Assembly: GCA_017617805.1 (NCBI GenBank)
Contig: JAFZVN010000012.1
Location: forward strand, 1-38,427
Direction of reading: 5' to 3'
DNA length: 38,427 nt
From: Bacteroidaceae bacterium
GTDB lineage: Bacteria; Bacteroidota; Bacteroidia; Bacteroidales; Bacteroidaceae
This document shows, one piece after another, positions 16,776-25,282 of this stretch. The notes under the pieces are model-generated. The model did no database searches and was not told the origin of the DNA. It saw nothing but the letters and a program-made list of their open reading frames with translations. Made by a program: the position numbers and the translations under genes. The first letter of the stretch is position 1, and each line of letters begins with the position of its first letter.

Positions 16776-19700
16776 TTACTTCATCTTCTGTCCTGCCACG
16801 TTGTACTTCACGCCATTCTTCATGATGAAGATCTGACCCTTCTGGAAGTACTTGCCGTTAGCCTTGCGAGCAGCAGCAGGAGCGTTGATGTTCTCGATAG
16901 CCGTCAGTTCCTTCGCACTTGCTGTACCATAGTAAGTAAGTCTGAAATCATCCACCTTGAACCAATTGGTTGCGAGCGCCTTGATTTCCAATGCATCGCC
17001 TTCTGCCAACTTGAAAGTAATGCTCTCGAGCTGACCTATTTCCTTTGCGTTGATCATGACGAACTCCACAGCACCTCCATTGGCGGCAAGCGAAACCTTA
17101 TTGCCTGCATCGGAAGCCAATACTGCAGAGAGTTCATAGACACCAGCAGGAAGTGACTCGATGGTCTGCTTCACATCATAGTCGAACGTTGCAGCGTTCT
17201 TCCAAGTATTGAACAGATAAGCACCATCCACAGCATCAATCGTGTAAGTAGAATTAGAATTATCCTTCACACCTGTGTCATCACCCTTCGCAGCCGTCCA
17301 ACCAGTCATGTCGCCAGTTTCAAAGCTTGGGTTCACAATCACCTGCGTGAAATCTATAGGATTGTCATCAGATGCACCATCGTAGGAAGGCATACGCAGT
17401 TTAGCACACAAAGCTTCGATTTCAACCACCTTCGCTTTGGCTTCCTCATCTGTATAACCACCATTACCATAAACATTTGAGATTTCCTTGAACTTGTCAG
17501 CAGCCTCGCCATAAGCAGCGGAAGCCTCGTAATCCTCCAGACACTGAGAGAGGGTCTCAAGGGCTGTGTTCAATGTCTGATAAGCAGCAACACTCTCCTT
17601 GGCAGATGCTATCGCATCAATCATGCCTGTGAGTGCGGCAAAAGCATCCTCACCAGTCTCTGCCTTCGATGCAGCAGCGATAGCGCCACTCAATGCCTTC
17701 TGGGCAGCCTCGCTCATAGGCTCATCCAACATAGTCTCAGCATCAGCGATGTAGCCAGGCATCACTTCATCAATGGCATTCTTGTCCATGCCCACATAAG
17801 TCAGGCGGAAGTTATCCCAAAGTGACCAACGACCTTCGATTGTGCCAGTAGTGGACTTGATGCCAAGTCTCAACGTACCATCAGTCACCACGCCACGCAC
17901 CACATTGTCGTAGTCGCCACGTGAGAACACATTGGAAGCGGCCTTCATACCGTTAGGCAGATAAGCACCCTCACCCACCGTAGTGTAGTTGTCCTCCAAA
18001 GGCTCACTATAAGGTGTTTGTGAACCAATATTCTTCACCTTGGCCTCGCTGCTGTTGATATAGATGAAAGCGAGAATCTCGTCCATCTCTGGGTCTTCAA
18101 GATAGTTGTCGTAACATTGTTTCGTGTCGCTCAATGGACGATAGAATGCCTGCACTTTCAATTCATAAACACCCTTAGGCATGCCTGTCAGCGTCTGATA
18201 GAAATCGAAGTTGTCGTTCCAACGCTCCACACATGGGTTGCTGTCAGTCAAACCACCCCATACACCATCAGCATATTGCTCATCATGGCTCCAACCCGTC
18301 AAGCGGTTGTCGAAATTAGGATTAACAATGCTGCTCGTGCAATCCATACCAGGACCCAGACAGTTCTTCTTCACGGCATCAATCATACCCTCCAACTTCT
18401 CACACTCAGCCAAGATTTCCTCAGTGGACATGGTGCCCTTATTCAAAATTTCCAGCGCATCGTAGTCCTTATAATCATACAATTCGTCAGCCTGATCGCC
18501 TGCATAGCCAATTTCCTGCAGCTCTTCGGCTTCAGCCACCTTCGCTGCATACAGGGCATAAGCATCTGCATTGGCCTTCATGACATCAATGGCTTCAATG
18601 AGTTTGTCTTTGAAAGACAGCACATCATCCTTTGTATTCATGGCAGTCAGGTCGGATTCCAGCATCTTGTTATATTCCTCCAAGAGCGACTTCTGCACAT
18701 AAGCATCGTCATATCGAGGCGCAGCCTCCACGTTGAAGTTCACCCAGAAAGCGTAAGATGCCACAGAGTTGCCGAGATAGAGCAACTTCGCGTCGTCGAT
18801 TCCAATCCAGTTCTGAATGGCCTTAGGACACTTGAAGCCTACTTCCAGGTTGCCGTCCTCCACACTCGTAAACACGGTGAAAGGAGTCATATTCGTGGTG
18901 GCCACCTCAACTGAATCATTGCCTGCATAAACGTAGGAACCCTCGCCAGCTGTGGTGTAAGCAGAGAGCGTGAATTCATACACGCCATTGGGCAGACCAG
19001 TGATAGGCACATACATCTTACCGCTGAAATTGCTGCCATTCCATGCTTCCAGGAAGTAAGTGTCATCACCCTGCTTACCAGGAGTGCCACTCGTTTGGAA
19101 GTTCTGTGCCGTAGGTGATTGCTCACGCTGCCAAACACCTGCACCTTGATTCTTCTCAAAGTCAGCATCCGGGATGTACACCTCAGTAAGATCCTTAGGA
19201 TCCTCTGGCGATGCGCTGTTCTCCTTGTAGTCGTTGATAGCAGCCAAGACTGCTTCCGAAGCCTTTTCGATTTGGTCGAGTGTGGAAGCCGTGTTATTGT
19301 AAACAGCCTCCGCATCCTTCGTATCCAAGCCAAAGCCAGCAGCCTCATCAATCCTTTCCTTCAGCAACTGAGCAGCATCATACACTGCCATCTCTGCGAA
19401 ATAAGCCTGATAAGAAGCCAAAGAGACGATAGCCCAGTTCACTTGAGCATCGGCAAGATATTCAGGATCAATCAGACAAAGCTCTGTCTTATTGTCCCTC
19501 AACAGATCAACACCCAAAGGCATAGCCTCCAAGCCCACTTGCTGGTTATAAATGAGGTAAGTACCGTCACTCTGTGGATCAAACTTCCAGAGGTAGGTTC
19601 CCTCATTGTTGTAGTCAATCCAAACAGACGTTTCACTACCTGCCCACAGTTTCACCAACTGGCCAGCCTTGTCGCCTACTTCAACGGAGTCGGTGACAAT

Positions 19701-19940
19701 CACATTGCCTGTTCCCTCATCAATAGAGAGCAGACACTTATAGCCCTTTGACGGGCTGACAGAAGCACGTGTGTTCCAAGAGTTCGCACCCAAAAAGAAT
19801 GATTGGGCACCCACATTATAGAGATAGATAGTATCCCCATAGGTGATTGTTGTGTACTGAGGAACCGGGTGTTTCCACTGTGCCATAGCTGCCACGCTGG
19901 TCAGCAACGACACCAACAAAAGGAGTAGTTTTTGTCTCAT
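16776..19940 (-). CDS. Large secreted multidomain protein (paralog A)
   Basis: 1054 residues from the ATG at 19940, chosen because it begins with a clean signal peptide (MRQKLLLLLVSLLTSVAAMAQ). The N-terminal domain has DTIYLYNVGAQSFFLGAN. Helical stretches rich in Ala, Glu and Lys follow, resembling FIVAR-type spacers. Between them are at least three beta-sandwich-like modules that start with variants of NPSFETGDMTGWT or NPNFDNRLTGWS and end with DDFRLTYYG or DNFRLTYVG. These look like galactose-binding-type (carbohydrate-binding-like) folds. The C-terminus, NGKYFQKGQIFIMKNGVKY then NVAGQKMK, is almost identical to that of paralog B. No catalytic motif was recognised. I infer a secreted or surface adhesin or glycan-binding protein, perhaps a type IX secretion client. 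It is divergent from paralog B. Confidence 0.85.
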   Translation of the reverse strand: MRQKLLLLLVSLLTSVAAMAQWKHPVPQYTTITYGDTIYLYNVGAQSFFLGANSWNTRASVSPSKGYKCLLSIDEGTGNVIVTDSVEVGDKAGQLVKLWAGSETSVWIDYNNEGTYLWKFDPQSDGTYLIYNQQVGLEAMPLGVDLLRDNKTELCLIDPEYLADAQVNWAIVSLASYQAYFAEMAVYDAAQLLKERIDEAAGFGLDTKDAEAVYNNTASTLDQIEKASEAVLAAINDYKENSASPEDPKDLTEVYIPDADFEKNQGAGVWQREQSPTAQNFQTSGTPGKQGDDTYFLEAWNGSNFSGKMYVPITGLPNGVYEFTLSAYTTAGEGSYVYAGNDSVEVATTNMTPFTVFTSVEDGNLEVGFKCPKAIQNWIGIDDAKLLYLGNSVASYAFWVNFNVEAAPRYDDAYVQKSLLEEYNKMLESDLTAMNTKDDVLSFKDKLIEAIDVMKANADAYALYAAKVAEAEELQEIGYAGDQADELYDYKDYDALEILNKGTMSTEEILAECEKLEGMIDAVKKNCLGPGMDCTSSIVNPNFDNRLTGWSHDEQYADGVWGGLTDSNPCVERWNDNFDFYQTLTGMPKGVYELKVQAFYRPLSDTKQCYDNYLEDPEMDEILAFIYINSSEAKVKNIGSQTPYSEPLEDNYTTVGEGAYLPNGMKAASNVFSRGDYDNVVRGVVTDGTLRLGIKSTTGTIEGRWSLWDNFRLTYVGMDKNAIDEVMPGYIADAETMLDEPMSEAAQKALSGAIAAASKAETGEDAFAALTGMIDAIASAKESVAAYQTLNTALETLSQCLEDYEASAAYGEAADKFKEISNVYGNGGYTDEEAKAKVVEIEALCAKLRMPSYDGASDDNPIDFTQVIVNPSFETGDMTGWTAAKGDDTGVKDNSNSTYTIDAVDGAYLFNTWKNAATFDYDVKQTIESLPAGVYELSAVLASDAGNKVSLAANGGAVEFVMINAKEIGQLESITFKLAEGDALEIKALATNWFKVDDFRLTYYGTASAKELTAIENINAPAAARKANGKYFQKGQIFIMKNGVKYNVAGQKMK

Positions 19941-19989
19941 AAAGTTAGTTTTAGTTAATAAGATGGTTAATGAAATAGTTAAGACGTTG

Positions 19990-20022
19990 CAAAGATACGG
20001 CATTGTTTTCATTCAGCCAAAA
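19990..20022 (-). promoter_or_regulatory. Promoter of paralog A
   Basis: On the minus strand, TATCTTTG (plus 19990-19997) forms the -7 box. TTTTG (plus 20018-20022) forms the -33 box, with 20 nt between. This is a near-ideal Bacteroidota promoter about 50 nt upstream of the ATG. Confidence 0.75.
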
Positions 20023-20085
20023 GTTTTCCCCACTTTTTTTATTCTCCCCTACTTGGCCTTTTCTTTTTTTGTTACTATCCATTTA

Positions 20086-20169
20086 CATTTTGAAAGTTTG
20101 AAAATATTTTTCTAAAGTTTCAAAAAATAATTCCAAAGTTTCAAAATATTTTTTCAAACTTTCAAAATG
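20086..20169. repeat. 84-bp AT-rich imperfect palindrome
   Basis: The left arm CATTTTGAAAGTTTGAAAAT and the right arm ending ATTTTTTCAAACTTTCAAAATG are inverted copies (2-nt bulge). The centre carries two direct copies of AAAGTTTCAAAA. It lies between the divergent paralog genes, upstream of both promoters. Confidence 0.75.
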
Positions 20170-20243
20170 TATTTTCTTCACTATGCAATTAGAAAAAGAC
20201 CACGAGGGCATTTCTTTTTCTCAACTCTACTTTTGCAAGTTTC

Positions 20244-20428
20244 TTAAACACAAATTACACGAAGTAAACGAACCATGCAGAGAAAAAATCATTACACGAA
20301 GCACCTTCTGTGCTACTAATTTCACGAAGGCCATTCGGACGGTTCGTGAAATTAGTAGCCGCTTGCGGCTTCGAGTAATAAGAAAATCTGTCCGCATGGC
20401 TTCGTTTCTTTCGTGAAATTTGTGTTAA
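20244..20428. repeat. 185-bp cruciform-like inverted-repeat element
   Basis: The outer arms are TTAAACACAAATTACACGAA (from 20244) and TTTCGTGAAATTTGTGTTAA (ending 20428), followed inward by GAACCATGC and GCATGGCTTC. The inner arms CTACTAATTTCACGAA (20313-20328) and TTCGTGAAATTAGTAG (20343-20358) match perfectly around a 14-nt loop. Small side hairpins (GCACCTTCTGTGC; GCCGCTTGCGGC) sit symmetrically in both arms. A TACTTTTG box at 20228-20235 lies just outside. It has the look of a miniature repeat or structured RNA; no protein is encoded. Confidence 0.8.
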
Positions 20429-20483
20429 AATGAACATACGAAACTTGAATTTCTTTCTTTTTTCATTTTTTTCAACATTTTTC

Positions 20484-20514
20484 TTGTTGCATTCACAATT
20501 TCTCCCTATCTTTG
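20484..20514 (+). promoter_or_regulatory. Promoter of paralog B
   Basis: TATCTTTG (20507-20514) is the -7 box and TTGTTG (20484-20489) the likely -33 box, with suitable spacing. The leader would be about 105 nt. Confidence 0.7.
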
Positions 20515-20562
20515 CCACGAAAACCGTGTGGATGTTGCTTTACAAGAACAGATTTCACTCAG

Positions 20563-20594
20563 ATAGTGTTTAACTAATATAGTGTTTAACTAAT
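20563..20594 (+). repeat. Perfect 16-bp tandem duplication in the leader of paralog B
   Basis: ATAGTGTTTAACTAAT occurs twice back to back (20563-20578 and 20579-20594), ending 31 nt before the ATG. It may be a recent slip duplication or a two-site regulatory element. Confidence 0.85.
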
Positions 20595-20625
20595 CATTTT
20601 TTTAACAATTCAACTACTAACTCTT

Positions 20626-23600
20626 ATGAAGAAAAGTTTACTTTTATTGGCTTCGTTAGTAATGAGTATTGCGGCTTCAGCCCAGTGGACCAAGCCCGTG
20701 CCTAAGGGAACGGATTTGGTGATGGGTGACACCCTTTACCTTTACAATGTCGAGGCTGGCGGTTTCCTGACGGGAGCCAATGATTGGGGTACCCGTGCTT
20801 CTGTATCTGGAGGTCTCGGTAACAAGATCATCATCAAGGCTGTGCCCGATGACGAGGAAGGTGCTGTCATGATTTGCGACTCTGTGCTCTCTGGCAATCA
20901 GAAAGGCAAGATTGACGCGCTCGACTGTCAGGGCTTCGACCAGATTTGGGTGGATGGCACTGAAGGCGGCAGCAAATTCCGCCCAGGCTACGACTCATGG
21001 TTCATCAACAAGTCGGGTGACCACTACATCATCACCAACTCCAATGCGGAAGGCAATTGGGGTGTGTCTGAGTACACCAACACGGGCGAAAAAGGTGCAC
21101 AAGTGACCAACGACCGTACGTTCATGTATCAGGCAGACAAGAAGTTCTCTTACGATGATGAAGGTGAGACCATTGAGGTTCCATACTTCGCTGGCAAGTT
21201 CTGGGACAAGTGGATCTTCGTTGCTCCTGCAGAGTATGATGCGCTGATTCCTCAGCTGTCTGCTTATGATGCAGCCATGAAGCTGAAGGATGCCATTGAC
21301 GCTGTGAAGGCTCAGGATGCAGCTTACAACACGAAGAATCTGGATGCTGTGTTCAACAACACCGCTTCTACTGTTGAAGAGCTGGATGACGCACGCCACA
21401 TTGCCAACGCAGTGGTGGCTCTGAGCAAGGAATTGGCTGCAGCCAAGGCTGAATATCCCAACCTCGACTTCTCCGCTCCAACAGCTGTGTACAACAACAT
21501 TGACGCAACTGAAGACGAATTGAAGGAAGCTCAGCAGCAGACGAAGAACATCGTCAACGAATTCAAGTCTGGTCAGGCTACATTCGATAACCCAATGGAC
21601 TTCACTGACGTGATTGGTGACGGTTCTTCTGTAGATCCTTGGACTCGTGATTTCACAGGTGAGGGCACAACGGGTTCTCACACTACCAACACTTGGTCAA
21701 CCGAGGCTAACGATGGTGCTGACGGCACTGACATGACCACTCCATTCATTGAGCACTGGACTGGTTCAGGTGGTCTCCTCTCTGATCAGAAGATCTATCA
21801 GGTGCTGAGTGACGCACTCCCAGGTCTCTACAAACTGACCATTGACGCACGTGTGTACAGCGAGGCTGGTAAACTGGATAAGTTTGAAGGTGTAAGCATG
21901 TACTTCGGCGACAAGAGCATCGACCTGCAGGAGCAGACTCCTATCACTTATTCAGGCAGCAAGAGCGTGCTTTGGAAGCCTGACTACTTCACTATCGTAG
22001 CTATCGTGAAGGAAGCTGGTGACATCGAGTTCGGTTTCGAAATCAAGGACGCTAACTTCAACTGGATTGCCTTCAAGAACACTTCTCTCCTTTACTATGG
22101 TAACAAGGACGTGGAAGAGAATGCAAAGAAGCTCCTGGGCGAATCTGCAGATCTTGAGAAGGTGCCTGCTGACACTCGCGCAAAGGCTGAACTGATCAAG
22201 GCATACAACGACGCTGTTGACGCTTACAACAAGGCTACATCGCTGGATGAGGCCTCTGCTGCTGCTGAGGCTGCACAGTCTGCCAAGGTTGTTCTCGATG
22301 CCAACATCGCCGCATACGACAATCTCTTCGAGAAGATTGAAGAGTGGGAAGAGAACGTGGCTGAGCACAACGACCTCGAAGGTGACGAATGGGATGCTTT
22401 CGCAGACTTCATCCAGGCTGAGGACGACATCGAAGGCTATCCAACTCCTTCTGTAGGCGCCCTCAAGGAAGCTGACACTTACACCCTTGAGACAGCTGAA
22501 ATCGAAGAATACATCACCGCAGTTGACAAGCTCTATGCTCACGCTATCGCTGCCAGCTTGGTGCCTGGTTCTGACTGCACCAACATGCTTGTGAACCCAT
22601 CCTTCTCTACTGGTGACTTCACTGGTTGGACCAAGAAAGAAGGTAAGCTTGGTAACAAGAACGTGGAGTGCTTCCAGACTGTAGTTGACATCTATCAGAT
22701 TGTGAAAGATGTTCCTAACGGTATCTATTCTATCTCTGTTCAGGCATTCGAGCGTCCTGGTGGCAATGGTAGCTTCGACGGTTCAGAAGAGCCAAGAGTA
22801 TTCCTCTTTATGAACGAGTTCCAGACTCCAGTACAGAACATCTGTGCAGATGCTATTCCAGTCGAGAACGCTATTCCAGGTAAAATCGAGAACGGCCAGG
22901 TAACGGCTTACGACGGTTATGACGGCACTGCAAACTGCTACCTCGATGGTGGTACCACCGCTGGTGCATGGCCATACGACTACGAAGTATCTGGTCAGGG
23001 TTACATTCCTAACTCTATCGACGGTGCTCGCATCGCATTCGAGGCAGGCCGCTATGAGCAGAAGTGCTACGGTATCGTAGAGAACGGTGAAATGAAGATT
23101 GGTCTTACTTCCAACAATGTAAAGATTGAATGGGTACTCTGGGCTAACTTCCGCCTCACTTACGAAGGTAAGTCCGCTGAGGCTCTTGCTGAGCTGCTCC
23201 CATCTTATCTCGAAGAGCTTCAAGTTTATATCGAAGAGCATGAATTGTCAGATCCTGGCAAGGCTGCTGCTGAGCAGGCTGTGGCTGATGCTGAGAAGGC
23301 TCTCAAGAATGAGGATGCTGACGCTATGTGGGATGCTCTCCTTGCTGTCAATGCTGCGCTGAATGCTGCGAAGGAAAATGTTGTTGCCTTCGAAGATTGC
23401 TTCAACAAGAGCATTGAATTGGAAGAGGCTATCAGCACATACGAAGAGACAGCTTCTGAAGAGGCTAAGACCAACGCTGCAGCTGTGGCACAGAAGGTGG
23501 GCAACTACGCTAACCTCACCACAGAGGAACTCAATGCCCTTATCGAGGAGATTGACGAGGCTATGGCAGCTCTGAGAATTCCTCTGACTGAAGGTGCTAC

Positions 23601-24252
23601 ATTTGAGGATTGGATTGACATGACCAGCGTGATCGTGAATCCAGACCTCGAAACTGGCAATGCTAACGGTTGGACTCTGACTGTAGGTGCTCAGAACCTT
23701 GGCTTCCAGAACAACAGCACTTATTCTAATGGCGATGACGAAGAGGTTGGTGTTATCTCTAACTTCATCGAAGGTTGGAAACCTAGTGCAGAACTCGGCG
23801 ATGGCGAAATCAGCCAGGTAATCTATTCTCTCCCAGCAGGTGCATACGCACTTGAGGCTGACATCATCGCTTCTTGGCAGAGCGACGCTACTCGCGAAGT
23901 TAAGGGTGTATATCTCTTCGCTCAGGAGGGTACTGGCGCATGGCAGTGTGTTGCATTGGCAACTGAAAATGGTAAGCCTCTGCACTTCACCAACTACTTC
24001 GTGAAGAAATCTGCTGACACTCCTCTCACCATTGGTGTAGCCGTGAAGGATGCAAATGCTAACTGGCTCGCAGCCGACAACTTCACCATGAAGTTCTTCG
24101 GTAGCGCTGATCAGGAAGGCTTCATCGAGGTTGGTGTGAAGAACATCGACGCTGCTGCTACAAAGGCTAACGGCAAGTACTTCGAAAAGGGTCAGATCTT
24201 CATCATGAAGAACGGCGTGAAGTACAACGTAGCTGGTCAGAGAATCAAGTAA
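20626..24252 (+). CDS. Large secreted multidomain protein (paralog B)
   Basis: 1208 residues. The signal peptide is MKKSLLLLASLVMSIAASAQ. The next 150 residues match paralog A in plan (DTLYLYNVEAGGFLTGANDW, TRASVSGG). Alternating helical spacers (KAELIKAYNDAVDAYNKA; EQAVADAEKALKNEDADA) and beta-sandwich-like modules follow. Two modules open NPSFSTGDFTGWT and NPDLETGNANGWT; module ends include ANFRLTYEG and DNFTMKFFG. The C-terminus NGKYFEKGQIFIMKNGVKY then NVAGQRIK is nearly identical to paralog A, also at DNA level. No enzyme motif is visible. A surface-exposed or secreted glycan-binding or adhesion role is inferred. The frame is closed by a strong terminator and the gene appears to be transcribed alone. 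Confidence 0.87.
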   Translation: MKKSLLLLASLVMSIAASAQWTKPVPKGTDLVMGDTLYLYNVEAGGFLTGANDWGTRASVSGGLGNKIIIKAVPDDEEGAVMICDSVLSGNQKGKIDALDCQGFDQIWVDGTEGGSKFRPGYDSWFINKSGDHYIITNSNAEGNWGVSEYTNTGEKGAQVTNDRTFMYQADKKFSYDDEGETIEVPYFAGKFWDKWIFVAPAEYDALIPQLSAYDAAMKLKDAIDAVKAQDAAYNTKNLDAVFNNTASTVEELDDARHIANAVVALSKELAAAKAEYPNLDFSAPTAVYNNIDATEDELKEAQQQTKNIVNEFKSGQATFDNPMDFTDVIGDGSSVDPWTRDFTGEGTTGSHTTNTWSTEANDGADGTDMTTPFIEHWTGSGGLLSDQKIYQVLSDALPGLYKLTIDARVYSEAGKLDKFEGVSMYFGDKSIDLQEQTPITYSGSKSVLWKPDYFTIVAIVKEAGDIEFGFEIKDANFNWIAFKNTSLLYYGNKDVEENAKKLLGESADLEKVPADTRAKAELIKAYNDAVDAYNKATSLDEASAAAEAAQSAKVVLDANIAAYDNLFEKIEEWEENVAEHNDLEGDEWDAFADFIQAEDDIEGYPTPSVGALKEADTYTLETAEIEEYITAVDKLYAHAIAASLVPGSDCTNMLVNPSFSTGDFTGWTKKEGKLGNKNVECFQTVVDIYQIVKDVPNGIYSISVQAFERPGGNGSFDGSEEPRVFLFMNEFQTPVQNICADAIPVENAIPGKIENGQVTAYDGYDGTANCYLDGGTTAGAWPYDYEVSGQGYIPNSIDGARIAFEAGRYEQKCYGIVENGEMKIGLTSNNVKIEWVLWANFRLTYEGKSAEALAELLPSYLEELQVYIEEHELSDPGKAAAEQAVADAEKALKNEDADAMWDALLAVNAALNAAKENVVAFEDCFNKSIELEEAISTYEETASEEAKTNAAAVAQKVGNYANLTTEELNALIEEIDEAMAALRIPLTEGATFEDWIDMTSVIVNPDLETGNANGWTLTVGAQNLGFQNNSTYSNGDDEEVGVISNFIEGWKPSAELGDGEISQVIYSLPAGAYALEADIIASWQSDATREVKGVYLFAQEGTGAWQCVALATENGKPLHFTNYFVKKSADTPLTIGVAVKDANANWLAADNFTMKFFGSADQEGFIEVGVKNIDAAATKANGKYFEKGQIFIMKNGVKYNVAGQRIK

Positions 24253-24285
24253 TCACAACGATTGATTCAAACTTTTATATAAGGT

Positions 24286-24319
24286 GGGGGAGCCCTAAAA
24301 CGGGGCTCCCCCCTTTTTT
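24286..24319 (+). terminator. Strong intrinsic terminator after paralog B
   Basis: GGGGGAGCCC (24286-24295) pairs perfectly with GGGCTCCCCC (24303-24312) across a short loop. A T-run follows at 24314-24319. Confidence 0.92.
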
Positions 24320-24330
24320 CTTCCTTTTCT

Positions 24331-24362
24331 TTTGGTGATGAGCGAAAGAAGTCGTAACTTTG
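24331..24362 (+). promoter_or_regulatory. prmC promoter, apparently leaderless
   Basis: TTTG (24331-24334), 20 nt, then TAACTTTG (24355-24362) is a near-ideal Bacteroidota promoter. The prmC ATG is at 24367, only 5 nt after the -7 box, so transcription would start at about the first codon. Confidence 0.65.
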
Positions 24363-24366
24363 TACC

Positions 24367-25260
24367 ATGAACAGCGTGTATAGGGATATCCGGCAAGTGC
24401 TGCTGCATGGAGGCATGGAGGAAGGCGAGGCAAAAGCAGTCGCTCTTCTGTTGTTGGAGAAGGTGACAGGATTGCCAGCAGCAAAGGCATTGATAGCCGA
24501 TGCCCAAGACCTGAATTGTCCCAAGGAAGACCTCCTCACACTGGCAGCTCGTATCGCCCAAGGCGAACCTGTCCAATATGTCCTCGGCGAAGCCGACTTC
24601 TGTGGTTTAACTCTGAAAGTAAACCCCAGTGTCCTTATTCCCAGGCCAGAGACAGAGGAGCTGGTGAGGTGGATAAAAAACCCTCTCTGCCCTACGGGCA
24701 TCTCCCCCTATATGGGGAGAAAGCCATCCGGGATGCAAGCAAAACGCATTCTTGACATTGGCACGGGTAGTGGCTGCATTGCCATTGCGCTGGCTAAGCA
24801 GATAGAAGGAGCAGAAGTGGAGGCTTGGGATGTGAGTGAGACTGCCCTGCAGGTTGCCCAAGAGAATGCGGAGAGAAATGGGGTGAAGGTGAATTTCAGG
24901 CAGGTAGATGTGTTGGGAGCGTTGGAGGGAGAGGCTTCTTTCGATATCATTGTTTCCAATCCCCCTTATATTTGTGAGGAGGAAGCTGTGGAGATGGAGA
25001 AAAATGTGTTGGAGCACGAACCTGAGACAGCGTTGTTTGTGCCGAATGAAGACCCGCTGCTGTTCTATCGGAAGATTGGTGCCTTGGGACAAGCATTGTT
25101 GGTAGAGGGAGGCAAGCTCTTCTTCGAAATCAACCGACGATTTGGCAAGGAAGTGGTGAGCCTGCTCCAAGGAATGGGCTATCAAGAAGTGGAACTGCGG
25201 AAAGACTCTTGGGGCAACGACCGCATGGTGAAAGCAATAAAAAAGAAAAATCATCGTTAA
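24367..25260 (+). CDS. prmC: Peptide chain release factor N5-glutamine methyltransferase
   Basis: 297 residues. PrmC (HemK) methylates the Gln of the GGQ motif in release factors, using S-adenosylmethionine. Visible landmarks are GEPVQYVLGEADFCG (about 66-80), IPRPETEELV (91-100), the SAM-binding ILDIGTGSGCIAIALA (128-143), and the catalytic NPPY (188-191). Between RPETEELVRWI and ILDIGTGSG, residues about 104-123 come from a half-copy of the GC-rich palindromic element (24680-24735). Relatives have only a short loop there, so the protein carries about 20 extra residues. It is followed after 22 nt by the PorZ-like gene. Confidence 0.95.
   Translation: MNSVYRDIRQVLLHGGMEEGEAKAVALLLLEKVTGLPAAKALIADAQDLNCPKEDLLTLAARIAQGEPVQYVLGEADFCGLTLKVNPSVLIPRPETEELVRWIKNPLCPTGISPYMGRKPSGMQAKRILDIGTGSGCIAIALAKQIEGAEVEAWDVSETALQVAQENAERNGVKVNFRQVDVLGALEGEASFDIIVSNPPYICEEEAVEMEKNVLEHEPETALFVPNEDPLLFYRKIGALGQALLVEGGKLFFEINRRFGKEVVSLLQGMGYQEVELRKDSWGNDRMVKAIKKKNHR
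24680..24735 (+). repeat. Half-copy of the palindromic element inside prmC
   Basis: The stretch begins ACCCTCTCTGCCCTACGGGC, continues with a CTCCCC / GGGGAG hairpin, then GCCATCCGG. It matches the left half of the elements at 32324 and 35747, stopping after the conserved CCATCCGG. It maintains the reading frame. Confidence 0.8.
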
Positions 25261-25282
25261 TATAGTAAAAACGAGACAAGAC

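Noticed and set aside
20244-20428. Possible tRNA or other classical RNA gene
   Set aside because: The symmetric long hairpin lacks a cloverleaf, CCA end or conserved loops.
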